In this document: piece by piece, positions 10,401 to 18,222 of the stretch
Position numbering within the stretch: position 1 is the stretch's first letter
How the letters are laid out: the number at the start of each line of letters is the position of its first letter
Source of the DNA: Streptomyces sp. NBC_00259
GTDB taxonomy: Bacteria; Actinomycetota; Actinomycetes; Streptomycetales; Streptomycetaceae
DNA length: 64,000 nt
Reading direction: 5' to 3'
Assembly: GCF_036181745.1 (NCBI RefSeq)
Contig: NZ_CP108080.1
Location: forward strand, 2,294,001 to 2,358,000
The notes under the pieces: generated by a model
What the model saw: only the letters and a program-made list of their open reading frames with translations
The model's database searches: none
Told to the model about the DNA's origin: nothing
Position numbers and translations under genes: made by a program

Positions 10401-11060
10401 CTCCGTCACGTCCTCGTGCGCGCCGTCGAGTGCGGCCTGCGCGGCTTCCCTGGTCGCGGGACCACCCGTGCTCAGGATCTGCACGACCTGGACGCGCTCG
10501 TCGTTCTGCCGGGCCGCGTACTGGCTCTCGGCGATGAAGTTCTGGACGTCGTCGGCGGTGCCGTTGAGCGCCGCCTGGCCGACCTCCTTCACCTCGGGGC
10601 CGCCGGCGCTGATGATCTGGGTGGCACGGACTCGCTGGTCCTGCTCGAACGGCGCCTGCCAGCCGGTCTTGAGGAAGGTGTCCAGCTGTGCGGGCGTACC
10701 GGCCAGGGCCCGCTCCGCCGCTTCCCGCACGCCACGACCGCCGGCCGAGAAGATCTGCACGGTGGCCACCCGGTCATCGCTGAGCTCGGCCACCGCCTTC
10801 TCGCCGTCGAGGAAGGTGCGTACGTCCGAGTCCGACCCCAACAAGGCGACTTCCGCAGCCGCCTTGACCGCGGGGCCACCGGCCTTCCACGCCTCCAGGA
10901 CCTTGCCACGGTCGGTGGCCGGAATGTGATCGCTGCTCAGATCCTCGCCCTGGGCGGGGTCTTCGAGGGCCTGGGCCGGAACGGCCCCGACGAGTCCGGC
11001 CATGAGCGAGATCAAGAGGGTCAGGCACAGTGCCCGCATGGCCCGTATCGATCGCTTCAC
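7407..11060 (-). CDS. Secreted ALF-repeat / coiled-coil polymorphic toxin with C-terminal nuclease-like domain
   Basis: About 1,217 residues. The signal peptide is VKRSIRAMRALCLTLLISL and onward to VPAQA. Residues about 50-290 are ALF repeats (pattern RV.vvQIlSaGG..vreaAe.AL.G). Residues about 290-620 are an Ala-rich heptad coiled coil, a second ALF block follows at about 690-880, then a second Ala-rich helix. Near 1,015-1,080 comes a pre-toxin segment (LIPGFGEIADGANCAWY, GMVPFAGWGA). The last ~115 residues hold HRIDHIMDHT, LHGVF, a helix, and strands ending VITAYP. This resembles small RNase toxins of the barnase/EndoU/RelE class (inference). GTG 11060 is chosen; ATG 11039 is possible. The toxin end is less GC-rich than the body. 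Confidence 0.8.
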   Translation of the reverse strand: MKRSIRAMRALCLTLLISLMAGLVGAVPAQALEDPAQGEDLSSDHIPATDRGKVLEAWKAGGPAVKAAAEVALLGSDSDVRTFLDGEKAVAELSDDRVATVQIFSAGGRGVREAAERALAGTPAQLDTFLKTGWQAPFEQDQRVRATQIISAGGPEVKEVGQAALNGTADDVQNFIAESQYAARQNDERVQVVQILSTGGPATREAAQAALDGAHEDVTEFLEVGQHVARARDQEQATIEDLVALVEEAGRQARVETEAAKEASARAVAATKLAKEAAQKAAAETAAAKDDATKASNAAGRAADAAEGAAKAAQQAITASRAANTSARVAANAAAQAASAAAAAAQAASRARNAAAAAATDATKAKEARQAAEGARTAAKGAEKAAVAAEFAGDAADEAGKAALAAAGAGSNADLAAAAAQQASGHAGVSSAQAQRARDAAAAARRHAAEATRAANKAVELAGKSAKAAREARDAAKSAAAHARNAAAAADAAAEHAGDAAVAAAESTKHAAEAKKAADAATAAVAKARTTYDLAREVEAEELADRRYSEVEEAKALKVADDERKAEEQKAAAEARAADEEALRLAAEVTNPGNDLGETATKSRKVALHVAKTRGPWSVTTAEAALAGSDALVVEYIRAGWKEAGERDEYARTVNLALDSEYEPVRTAAKTALKGDTAQIGAFIATGQHEAAKNDYRIRTTQLIDGAGSGVKKAGQDALNSGSTDKLREFIHTGYYTARTTDERVRAVQLRSTGGPELKAAADVALAGPPQVLHRFIEVEQFRAKRKDQLTASHVSRVQRLIAGAARVAATAQKDAALAAKVAAEARKAAEDAARYARDAEESARQAGEYAKQADAHADAAEKSAAEAAASARTARAAEASAKDAVLRADLSASRAEASAVSAQHSASEAWAAADAAYASSVAAGKDATAASKAADEAGDIAFRKLQEEIRAHFANLVAEMEERSLKAEDEEFEEYLRKLDEIDWGKVFSEGGHFTLDALGLIPGFGEIADGANCAWYFGEDKKIDAGLSCAGMVPFAGWGAAGVKFGKWGTKADGFFKKLFGKNAQFPSCARSLARSLTRSMARSMTQGISCPVGFANMGNDIFVSPAGLVYMRESAAKHRIDHIMDHTKAVDGKPLHGVFKVKNQDELLKMIDDAWKKGGEVVPTNNKNKVTRIDYDEAIGEGGEKFLCVVTRVVKKKDRVITAYPSSSRDCPRF
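7801..7848 (-). repeat. Four 12-bp tandem repeats at the toxin hinge
   Basis: Four units of consensus ATGGACCTGGCC-like sequence (7801, 7813, 7825, 7837) encode the peptide ARSLARSLTRSMARSM between the pre-toxin segment and the toxin domain. Because the period is 12 bp, copy-number change would keep the frame. Confidence 0.75.
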
Positions 11061-11534
11061 TCTGGTTGTAAGCCCTTTTCCGCCGGCCAGTCCGGCGCGG
11101 GCTCCGAGTCGTTGTCTCAAAGTATCAAGCAGCCATTTCCCTATCTGGCGCCAACTGTCCCACCAGTTACCGAATTTCGGCTCGCCGAGTATACGCAGGT
11201 GTCGTACACCCACTGGATGCACATGGTTGAGATGCTTGCTATCGTGTGTTCACCGCCGGGGGGCGGACGGGGTGGCGTACGGCGCGAGTTGAGCGTCTGG
11301 ATGCAGTGGGGGACGAGGCCCAAGGGGGATGGGCCCAAGCGCGCAACGAGCGCACCGACAAACTCACCCTCAACGCCTGCGCGCGAAAGAACGCCTTTAC
11401 GGCTTTCCGGGCTGCTTTCCCTGTGCGCAAATTTCGACAACGCGTCAAACCTCGGTCAGCCTGCGCCTGTCGAGTCTGCTGAGACTGCCTTTGCGGATTC
11501 GTTTTTCCGCATGCCTTCCGGAAGGAACACTCTG
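11061..11534. other. Divergent intergenic region, 474 bp, no gene seen
   Basis: This gap separates the toxin gene (leftward) from a small secreted protein gene (rightward). It is visibly richer in A/T than the flanks, especially 11105-11240 and 11380-11530. I see no convincing coding frame with Streptomyces codon bias and no RNA gene. It probably holds both promoters, but I could not fix a -10/-35 pair. Confidence 0.5.
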
Positions 11535-12026
11535 GTGATATCCCACGCCCGTAAGCTGCTGTTTTCCGCCTTCACCGCCGCCGTGATCATCGGTGCCTCC
11601 ACCCTCGCCGCGACCCACACCGACGCCAACGCCGAGGCCGCGGCCGCCGACGTCCCCCCGTTCGCCGTCGAGGACTTCAACTACCCCGGAGCCGACAAGA
11701 TCCTCGCCGAGCAGGGCATCGCCCTCAAGCGTGGCGATGGTCACATCACCCTTGCCACGTGCAGCGACGCCGCCGACCAGCTCAAGGTCCTCACGCGCGT
11801 CGGCGCAGGCGAGTTCTGCTTCAAGGTCACCTCCGCCACCGGCCACCTCACTCTCGAACTGGCCGATGTCTTCGCGATCCAGACCGAGTCCCACCCGGTC
11901 CGTGCCGAACTCACCGCCGAGGGCAAGAGCCAGACCGTCGACGTGCCCAAGAACAACCTGAAGGGCGTCGGCGAGGGCGTCGGCGACGCCCCCACGGTTC
12001 TCCTCGAACTCCGCGTCACCGGCTGA
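11535..12026 (+). CDS. Small secreted protein of unknown function
   Basis: A 163-residue protein beginning at GTG 11535, 8 nt after GAAGGA; ATG 11511 is in frame but lacks a ribosome site. Residues 1-33 form a signal peptide (ARKLLFSAFTAAVIIGAS, cleavage near ANA). The mature part has two Cys (TLATCSDAADQL and GEFCFKV) likely to form a disulfide, and ends in a beta-rich region. No family recognised. It lies upstream of and parallel to the FG-GAP protein gene, with a 98-bp gap. Confidence 0.7.
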   Translation: MISHARKLLFSAFTAAVIIGASTLAATHTDANAEAAAADVPPFAVEDFNYPGADKILAEQGIALKRGDGHITLATCSDAADQLKVLTRVGAGEFCFKVTSATGHLTLELADVFAIQTESHPVRAELTAEGKSQTVDVPKNNLKGVGEGVGDAPTVLLELRVTG

Positions 12027-12124
12027 CCGGCCCCGGACGGACGACCTCGCGTGCCCGCTCCGTGACGTCGCCGGCCGAACGCGTCAGCCACGTAGAGTAG
12101 ATCCGAAGGAACTGAGCAACCCAC

Positions 12125-13657
12125 GTGTCCAGAAATCGCCGACGCATGGCCCTGACGAGCACACTGCTCGCGGCCACCGTCGTCACCGGTGTCCTCACCT
12201 CGCCCGCCCACGCCGCCGCCGGCACCCCTGTCGCGGACAACGCCTACGCGTTCACCGCCAAACTGATGATCGGTGAGGGCGACACCGCCCGCGCCTGCTC
12301 CGGTGTGCTGGTGGACCCCCGCTGGGTCGTCACCGCCGCCTCCTGCTTCACCGGCGGCCTCACCCAACTCGCCCCCGGCAAGCCCGCAGAGAAGACCGTC
12401 GCCACCATCGGCCGCACCGACCTGACCCAGACCACGGTCGGGGCCACCCGGAACGCGGTCGAACTCGTCCCGCACCCCGACCGGGACCTGGTCATGGTGA
12501 AGCTGGCCACCGGTGTCGCCGGCGTGAAGCCGGTCGCCCTGGCCGCCACACCGGTGACGGCCGACGAAAGCGTCCAAGCGGCCGGGTTCGGTCGTACGAA
12601 GACGACCTGGGTCCCCGACAAGCTGCACACCGCGCCGTTCACCGCGGTCGGCGACAGCTCGGCGAACGTCGCCCTGACCGCCACGGGCGACTCGGTCATC
12701 TGCCATGGAGACGGCGGCGGCCCCGTCCTGCGACAAGCGGGTGGCACCCAGGAACTGGTCGCCGTCACCAGCACGTCGTGGCAGGGCGGCTGCCTCGGTA
12801 CGCCGTCGACGGAAACCCGCACGGGAGCCGTCGCCACCCGTGTCGACGACGTGCGCACGTGGATCACGAGCACGGCGTTCGCCGCTCCGGGCGACATGAC
12901 CGGCGACAACAAGCCCGACCTCGTCGCCGTCGACGACCTCGGCAAGCTGCGCCTCTACCCCGGTACGGGCACCGGCGCCCTCGGCTCGCCCACCTACATC
13001 GGGTCCGGTGGATGGTCGGGTGCCTCTGTGACGCACCGCGGTGACTGGACCGGGGACGCCATGGAGGACATCGTCGCCATCGTCGGCGGCGAACTGCGCG
13101 TCTACCCCAACCGCGGCGACGGCTCGCTCGCCGCTCCGATCAAGATCGGCAGCGGTCTGCCCACCACCTCCAAGCTCGTCGGCGTCGGCGACGTCACCCG
13201 CGACGGCCGGCCCGACCTCGTCATCTCGTACAACGACAAGCTGTACCGGTACGACGGCGTCAGCGGCCCGGCCCCGTCCGTCGCCGCACCTGTCCTCATC
13301 GGCACCAGCGGCTGGAACGTCATGTCCCTGACCGCACCCGGTGACGCCGACAAGGACGGCCGGGTCGATCTGCTCGCCCGGGACACCCGTGACGGAATCC
13401 TGTACCACTACCTCGGACAGGCCAACGGAACGTTCGGCGACCGGACCGAGTACGGGCGCGCGTACACCGTCACCAACCGGCCCCTGATCGCCGGCGCCTC
13501 CGACGCCAACCTCGACGGCGTCGCCGACATGTGGACCACCGCGGGTGACGGCACCCTGTGGTTCTACAAGGGTGGGACATCGATCCACGGCCCGATCGAC
13601 GGCCCGAGCACCAAGGTCGGCACCGGCGCCTGGGACACCATCCGCTCCATCAGCTGA
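12125..13657 (+). CDS. Secreted trypsin-fold/FG-GAP protein lacking catalytic His and Ser
   Basis: A 510-residue paralogue of the protein at 4433-6634. The signal peptide ends near SPAHA. In the trypsin-like domain (about 35-255) the His site reads VVTAASCF (Ser73) and the nucleophile site reads CHGDGGGPV, so Gly197 replaces the catalytic Ser. Only Asp121 remains. The C-terminal half has VCBS/FG-GAP repeats (GDMTGDNKPDLVAVDD, GDVTRDGRPDLVISYN, GDADKDGRVDLLARD). It should be enzymatically dead and act as a binding protein outside the cell. GTG 12125 gives the best signal peptide; the AAGGA is 14 nt away, so ATG 12146 is an alternative. Confidence 0.85.
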   Translation: MSRNRRRMALTSTLLAATVVTGVLTSPAHAAAGTPVADNAYAFTAKLMIGEGDTARACSGVLVDPRWVVTAASCFTGGLTQLAPGKPAEKTVATIGRTDLTQTTVGATRNAVELVPHPDRDLVMVKLATGVAGVKPVALAATPVTADESVQAAGFGRTKTTWVPDKLHTAPFTAVGDSSANVALTATGDSVICHGDGGGPVLRQAGGTQELVAVTSTSWQGGCLGTPSTETRTGAVATRVDDVRTWITSTAFAAPGDMTGDNKPDLVAVDDLGKLRLYPGTGTGALGSPTYIGSGGWSGASVTHRGDWTGDAMEDIVAIVGGELRVYPNRGDGSLAAPIKIGSGLPTTSKLVGVGDVTRDGRPDLVISYNDKLYRYDGVSGPAPSVAAPVLIGTSGWNVMSLTAPGDADKDGRVDLLARDTRDGILYHYLGQANGTFGDRTEYGRAYTVTNRPLIAGASDANLDGVADMWTTAGDGTLWFYKGGTSIHGPIDGPSTKVGTGAWDTIRSIS

Positions 13658-13691
13658 CCCGCAACCCACGAGAAGCGGCCGACTGAGCCGA

Positions 13692-13724
13692 GGGACCCCG
13701 GTGGCGCCCAGCCGCCGGGGTCCC
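13692..13724. terminator. Bidirectional terminator hairpin
   Basis: A 14-bp stem with one G-U pair (13692-13705 with 13711-13724) has a 5-nt loop. It sits between the convergent FG-GAP gene (ends 13657) and the DUF397 gene (ends 13732). Confidence 0.75.
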
Positions 13725-13731
13725 CGTCGTT

Positions 13732-14019
13732 TCAGGCGGAGCCGAGCCCGTCGCGAGCGGCCGCCTCGACGAAGGCCGTGAAGGCGGCCGGGGTGAGGGT
13801 GAGATGGGGGCCGTCGGGGACCTTGGAGTCGCGGACGGCGACGAGGTGCGGGGCTTCGGCGATCTCGACGCAGTCGCCGCCCGTGTCACCGCTGTAGCTG
13901 GACTTACGCCAGGCGGCGGCGCCGAGGGGGGCACACTCGACGCAGGATCCGCCCTGGTCGCTGCTGTAGCTGGACTTACGCCAACGAGCGCCCGTCAGAC
14001 GAGAGTTGCGACTCTCCAT
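13732..14019 (-). CDS. Tandem DUF397 protein (WhiJ/BldB-type partner)
   Basis: A 95-residue protein containing two DUF397 units. The first is partial (ARWRKSSYSSDQGGSCVECA). The second is complete (AWRKSSYSGDTGGDCVEIAE, then VRDSKVPDGPHLTLTPAAFTAF). DUF397 proteins are small, usually encoded next to a WhiJ-like XRE regulator, and in Streptomyces they modulate development and antibiotic production. The gene overlaps the 3' end of the upstream regulator by 44 bp, so the two are co-transcribed and probably act as a pair. Confidence 0.85.
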   Translation of the reverse strand: MESRNSRLTGARWRKSSYSSDQGGSCVECAPLGAAAWRKSSYSGDTGGDCVEIAEAPHLVAVRDSKVPDGPHLTLTPAAFTAFVEAAARDGLGSA

Positions 14020-14827
14020 AGTGCTCCTCCATCGTGCGCCGGATCAGCGCGGCCGAGTCCTTGATGGACAGGGCGGCGGCTTGGAGGTGATCGTAACGGA
14101 GTGAGCAGTTCTTGACCGTGTCCGGGTTAGCGGTCGGATGCCCTGCCCCATAGCCCTCCGTGTAGACGATGGTCGGGTCGTCCGTGAAGCGGAAGAGGTC
14201 GAACGGGCCAGTCAGTCCAGCATGGGCTCCGGCATTGAACGGCAGCACCTGGATGTTCACCCTCGGATCGATCTCGTACGACATCAGGCGTGACAGTTGC
14301 TCCCGCATGACATCCGGCCCGCCGATCTCCTGGCGCATCGCCGCCTCGCCGACGATCGCCCAGAACACCGGCGGCTGCTCCTTCTTCAGGATGCGCTGTC
14401 TCGCGAGCCGGACCGTCGTACGGTCATCGAGTTTGCTGCGATCCATCGCCCCGAGCACGGCGCTCGCGTACGCCTGAGTCTGCAAGAGGCCATGCACCAG
14501 ATGCGTGTGGAAGGTGTAGACCTCGGTCGCGCGCGCTTCCAACTCGGCCACCTGTTGGAACCATGCGGGCAGTTGGCTCCGCAGCACCAGCCCCAGCAGC
14601 CGCGTCAGTAACCCACCCGTCCCCAGCGCCGCGTCCACGCGCTCGCTGAACGGCTCCGTCGGCAGCTTCCGTGCCGTCTCGATCTGGCCGACCAGCGAGC
14701 CCGTGTAGTTGATGACGTCGCCCAGTTGCCGCTGTGTGAGTCCGGCCGCTTCGCGGTGGCGGCGCAACTCGTAGCCGTAGTAGTCGAGCGGTGAGGCGCT
14801 CGGGTCGAGGATGTTGATGTGGGCCAC
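13976..14827 (-). CDS. WhiJ-like XRE-family regulator (HTH + DUF5753) with a TTA codon
   Basis: A 283-residue regulator. The N-terminal Cro/CI-type HTH spans about 13-70 (ELRRHREAAGLTQRQLGDVINYT, then GQIETARKLP). The rest is the DUF5753 ligand/effector domain (LVHGLLQTQAYASAVL, RVNIQVLPFNAGAH). GTG 14827 follows GAGGGGG at 6-nt spacing. Residue 73 is encoded by TTA (complement of 14609-14611), which puts translation under bldA control. Together with the DUF397 gene and the divergent HATPase gene it forms a standard WhiJ module of the kind scattered through Streptomyces genomes. Confidence 0.88.
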   Translation of the reverse strand: MAHINILDPSASPLDYYGYELRRHREAAGLTQRQLGDVINYTGSLVGQIETARKLPTEPFSERVDAALGTGGLLTRLLGLVLRSQLPAWFQQVAELEARATEVYTFHTHLVHGLLQTQAYASAVLGAMDRSKLDDRTTVRLARQRILKKEQPPVFWAIVGEAAMRQEIGGPDVMREQLSRLMSYEIDPRVNIQVLPFNAGAHAGLTGPFDLFRFTDDPTIVYTEGYGAGHPTANPDTVKNCSLRYDHLQAAALSIKDSAALIRRTMEEHYGESQLSSDGRSLA

Positions 14828-14923
14828 GCCGGTCCCCCTCGTACGCAAGCAACCCCGCCCACTTCAGGACGGGTTGTATTCGGTCGGTAGCCGAGCGTAG
14901 CCGTCGACCTCCACGCTCGTAGC

Positions 14924-15370
14924 GTGAACGAATACATCGCCCCCACCTTCACCCCCGCTGCTGCCTCCCAGTACGGCATGCGGTTCACCGTCGGAGCGCA
15001 CTCCGCCCGCCATGTGCGCCGTATCCTGCGCAGCTACCTCGCCCTGTGGGACATGCCGGGCCTCGCCGACGACGCCGCTCTCGCTCTGACCGAGTTGCTC
15101 GCCAACGTCGTACGCCATGTCCCCGACCGGCGCTGCGCGTTGCTCATCGAGCGCGGCCCGGAGGGCGTACGCGTGGAGGTGCGCGACGAGTCTCCCGTAC
15201 TCCCCCGGCTGCTGAGCGCATCACCGGAGGACGAGTCGGGGCGCGGGCTCGCGCTGCTTGACGCGGTGGTGCACAAGTGGGGGGTCTCGCAGACGGGTGC
15301 GCCGGGGAAGACGGTCTGGTTCGAGTGCCGTCACGTGCCCCGACCGGACGACAACAGCCTCAGAAGGTGA
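14924..15370 (+). CDS. RsbW-like ATP-binding protein (HATPase_c), anti-sigma type
   Basis: A 148-residue GHKL ATPase. The N-box ALTELLANVVRHV, the G1 region VRDESPVLP and the G2 region ESGRGLALLDAVVHKWGV are visible. Such solitary domains act as anti-sigma kinases or as partners in WhiJ modules. The gene is divergent from the WhiJ-like gene with a 96-bp gap. GTG 14924 fits the usual N-terminus, but I see no good ribosome site, so the message may be leaderless. Confidence 0.82.
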   Translation: MNEYIAPTFTPAAASQYGMRFTVGAHSARHVRRILRSYLALWDMPGLADDAALALTELLANVVRHVPDRRCALLIERGPEGVRVEVRDESPVLPRLLSASPEDESGRGLALLDAVVHKWGVSQTGAPGKTVWFECRHVPRPDDNSLRR

Positions 15371-15410
15371 CGGGGGCGTGAGGGCTGGGCGGCCATGGAC
15401 ACCGAGGCCG

Positions 15411-16130
15411 TCAGCCGAAGTCCGAACCCGTCGGCATCACCACGATGTCGCGGACGCAGATGCGCTGCGGCTGCTTCCAGCAGAACAGGATGATCTCGGC
15501 GAGTTCCTCGGCGCCGATGAAGTCGGGATGGCCCAGACGCTCGTTGTACTCCTCGAAGCTGATGCCCATCTCCGCGTGGATGTTGGTCCTGACGAAGCCC
15601 GGCGCGACGTTGATGACGCGGATGCCGCTCTTCGCCTCGCCCTTCTGCAGGGAGCCCGCCAGCGAGCGCAGCGCGGCCTTGCAGGCGTGGTAGACCTCGC
15701 CGTCGGGGCCCGGCACGCGGTCGCCGACGGAGCTGATGTTGATGATCGTGCCGCTGTTGCGCCTCTTCATGTCGCCCAGCACCGCGTGGATGCCGTTGAG
15801 CACGCCCTTGAGCAGCACGTCGACCTCGTACGACATGTCCGCCGGATCCCGGGTCTCCAGAGCGCCCATCCGGAGGAACCCCGCGCAGTTGACGAGGCAT
15901 TCGGTCGGTCCGTGCAGGGCCTCCGCCGCACGGATCGCGGTTTCGAGGGCCTCGTGGTCGCAGACGTCGACCGCGGCCGTGGCGATCTGCTCGGAGGGCA
16001 GCCCTTCGAGCGGCGTGGGATGCCGCGCCACCAGGAGCAGAGGGTGCCCCTGCGCGGCGAAGGCCGCGGCCACCGCCCTGCCGATGCCATGGCTCGCTCC
16101 CGTGACCACGACCAGGGGTGCTGCAGCCAT
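15411..16130 (-). CDS. Short-chain dehydrogenase/reductase
   Basis: A 239-residue classical SDR. The cofactor motif TGASHGIG, the NCAG motif, the catalytic Ser in INISSVGD and YxxxK as YHACK are all present, so it should be an active NAD(P)-dependent alcohol/ketone oxidoreductase. ATG 16130 is preceded by GGAGG at 5-6 nt. It is monocistronic, convergent with the HATPase gene and divergent from the serine hydrolase gene. The substrate is unknown. Confidence 0.85.
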   Translation of the reverse strand: MAAAPLVVVTGASHGIGRAVAAAFAAQGHPLLLVARHPTPLEGLPSEQIATAAVDVCDHEALETAIRAAEALHGPTECLVNCAGFLRMGALETRDPADMSYEVDVLLKGVLNGIHAVLGDMKRRNSGTIINISSVGDRVPGPDGEVYHACKAALRSLAGSLQKGEAKSGIRVINVAPGFVRTNIHAEMGISFEEYNERLGHPDFIGAEELAEIILFCWKQPQRICVRDIVVMPTGSDFG

Positions 16131-16310
16131 GAGGCCCTCCGAGCGGACAGGGGGTGGAACGGGACGAGGTGGGAGTGGCACGGCGTAGTGTCACACCCCG
16201 CTTCGACGCCGGCGGGCGCACACGCCGAGCGTGTCGGATCGGCGGAGCAGCGATGAGTCCGGGCCGCGGCTGTAGTCCTACCTTCGAACGCACACTGCGG
16301 AAGGGGACCG

Positions 16311-17465
16311 ATGGGCAGCCTGCGCGAGACCCTCATGAGACATGTCGGCGACGGATCGGTGCCCGGCGCCGTGGGTCTGGTCGTGCACGGTGACCGGGTG
16401 GAGGTGGCGGCCGTCGGGTCCGTCGACGTCGGCGGCAGCGCCCCGATGTCCAGGGATTCGATCTTCCGGATCGCCTCGATCACCAAGCCCGTCGTCGCCG
16501 CGGCGGTCATGGTCCTGGTCGACGAGGGCCGGCTCGCGCTGGACGACGCGGTCGCGCCGTGGCTGCCGGAGCTGGCGGCCCCCGTGGTCGTCCGTACGCC
16601 GTCGAGTCCCGTCGACGACGTCGTCCCGGCGGTCAGGCCCATCACCGTGTTCGACCTGCTCAGCTCCTGCGCCGGATACGGGTTCGCGTCCGACTTCTCG
16701 CTGCCGGCGCTCGCCCCGCTGTTCGGCGAGCTGAAGCAGGGGCCGCCGCAGCCGCAGAGCGTTCCGGCGCCGGACGCCTGGATGGCGGCGCTGGCCCGGA
16801 TCCCGCTGCTGCACCAGCCCGGCGAGGCATGGCTGTACAACACGTGCTCCGACATCCAGGGCGTACTCGTCTCGCGGGTCACGGGCCGCCCGCTGCCCGA
16901 GTTCCTCGCCGAGCGGCTGTTCGAGCCGCTGGGGATGACCGACACCGGATTCGCCGTACCGAAGAGCAAGCTGGACCGGTTCACCAGCCAGTACCGGCCC
17001 GATGAGCCCTGCGGACTCGAACTCGTCGACGCACCCGACGAGCAGGGGCAGTGGAGCAGCGTGCCCGCGTTCCCGTCCGGCGCCGGCGGCCTGGTCTCGA
17101 CGGTCGACGACTGGTGCGCCTTCGGCCGGATGCTGCTCGCCGAAGGGACCTTCGGGGACCACCGGATCCTGTCGCCCGAGTCGGTCCGGCGGATGACCCA
17201 CGACCAGCTGACCAGGTCCCAGCGCGAGGCCACTGATCTGTTCCTGGAGGGCCAGAGCTGGGGCTTCGGCGGGGCGGTCGACGTCGAGGCCACCCACCCC
17301 TGGAACGTGCCAGGCCGCTACGGCTGGGTCGGCGGCACGGGCACCACGGCGCATGTCGTCCCGTCCACCGGGACCGTCAGCGTCATGTGCAGCCAGGTCT
17401 CGATGAGCGGGCCGACGCCGCCCGCGCTGATGAGGGACTTCTGGCGGTACGTGGCCGGGGGCTGA
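16311..17465 (+). CDS. Serine hydrolase, beta-lactamase class C/esterase-like family
   Basis: A 384-residue penicillin-binding-like hydrolase. The SxxK motif is SITK (Ser56, Lys59). The second motif is LYNTC around Tyr176, and a late HVV/GGTGTTAH segment stands for the third. There is no signal peptide, so it is probably a cytoplasmic esterase or peptidase rather than a secreted beta-lactamase. AAGGGGACC precedes the ATG. The closest types are EstB-like esterases that activate or degrade small esters. Confidence 0.8.
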   Translation: MGSLRETLMRHVGDGSVPGAVGLVVHGDRVEVAAVGSVDVGGSAPMSRDSIFRIASITKPVVAAAVMVLVDEGRLALDDAVAPWLPELAAPVVVRTPSSPVDDVVPAVRPITVFDLLSSCAGYGFASDFSLPALAPLFGELKQGPPQPQSVPAPDAWMAALARIPLLHQPGEAWLYNTCSDIQGVLVSRVTGRPLPEFLAERLFEPLGMTDTGFAVPKSKLDRFTSQYRPDEPCGLELVDAPDEQGQWSSVPAFPSGAGGLVSTVDDWCAFGRMLLAEGTFGDHRILSPESVRRMTHDQLTRSQREATDLFLEGQSWGFGGAVDVEATHPWNVPGRYGWVGGTGTTAHVVPSTGTVSVMCSQVSMSGPTPPALMRDFWRYVAGG

Positions 17466-17517
17466 CCAGGCCAGGCCCCGGGAGCTGGTCGAATGGCGCG
17501 ACGGAGCCCGCGGAGGG

Positions 17518-18045
17518 ATGCTGGCTGGACGCGACGATCCACCCGGGGAGGCGCCCCCGGGCGTCTCCCCGGGCACGTCCGGCCATGTCTACCCGATGCG
17601 GCTGTCACGGCTCGCACGGGAACCCCAGTCGCTGGGCCTGTACGTGGTCGCACCGCACCGGATGGAGCCGCGCGGCCGGATCGGCGGGAATGCGCCGGAG
17701 GTGACGTACGCGGGGAGGATCGCGCCGTCCGAAGGCGCGGTCGGACGGCTGACCGGAGGCGCTCCCGCCTTCCTCACCTCCTTCGAGCAGCGCTTTCCGG
17801 AGCCGTCGCGGATCGACGGGGACCACGAACTGCGGGCGGCGGACGCCGACACCCCGTACCGACGGGTGGCGTACGAGAACGAGCTGCTGACCGTCGCGGG
17901 GGTGCCGGTGTGGCTGCCTGCGGTGGGCACCGTGCTCGCCGCGGCGCTGACGGCGGTGCTGCTGCTGCTGTTGCGGGTACGGTCGCGCCGGCTCCGGGGC
18001 CGGTCGGCGTCGCAGGCACCGCAGGCATCGCTACCGCTGTCCTGA
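17518..18045 (+). CDS. Possible single-pass membrane protein, unknown, perhaps an N-terminally truncated remnant
   Basis: The open frame has good codon bias from about 17600 onward. It holds a soluble part (TYAGRIAPSEGAVGRL, YRRVAYENELLTVAG) and one C-terminal membrane segment of about 22 residues (VWLPAVGTVLAAALTAVLLL) followed by Arg-rich cytoplasmic residues. No family recognised. No start has a well-placed ribosome site: ATG 17518 has GGAGGG directly against it, and ATG 17596 has none. A type I membrane protein without a signal peptide is odd. This may be the tail of a decayed gene. Confidence 0.45.
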   Translation: MLAGRDDPPGEAPPGVSPGTSGHVYPMRLSRLAREPQSLGLYVVAPHRMEPRGRIGGNAPEVTYAGRIAPSEGAVGRLTGGAPAFLTSFEQRFPEPSRIDGDHELRAADADTPYRRVAYENELLTVAGVPVWLPAVGTVLAAALTAVLLLLLRVRSRRLRGRSASQAPQASLPLS

Positions 18046-18122
18046 GTCGGCGTCGATCGCGCCGGGATCCGCCGGAATCGGGCCTGGTTCCACCGGGATC
18101 GGCCGGGAACGCGCCCGGATCA

Positions 18123-18162
18123 GGGGAATCCGGCCGGGATCGGGGGAATCCGGCCGGGATCG
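18123..18162. repeat. Perfect 20-bp tandem duplication in a degenerate repeat field
   Basis: Two identical head-to-tail copies of GGGGAATCCGGCCGGGATCG lie within a 130-bp stretch (18058-18190) of looser copies of CCGGGATCGGCC. The stretch lies just upstream of the O-methyltransferase gene. Confidence 0.7.
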
Positions 18163-18222
18163 GCCAGGAACGGGCCGGGATCGGACCCGTCCGGGACTTC
18201 GGACTTGGGATACGTTTCCCGT

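Noticed and set aside
7644-11500. Very long rightward open frame opposite the ALF-repeat toxin gene
   Set aside because: It is the antisense shadow of Ala-rich GC-biased codons. Only its last part, from 11535, is a real gene with a ribosome site and signal peptide.
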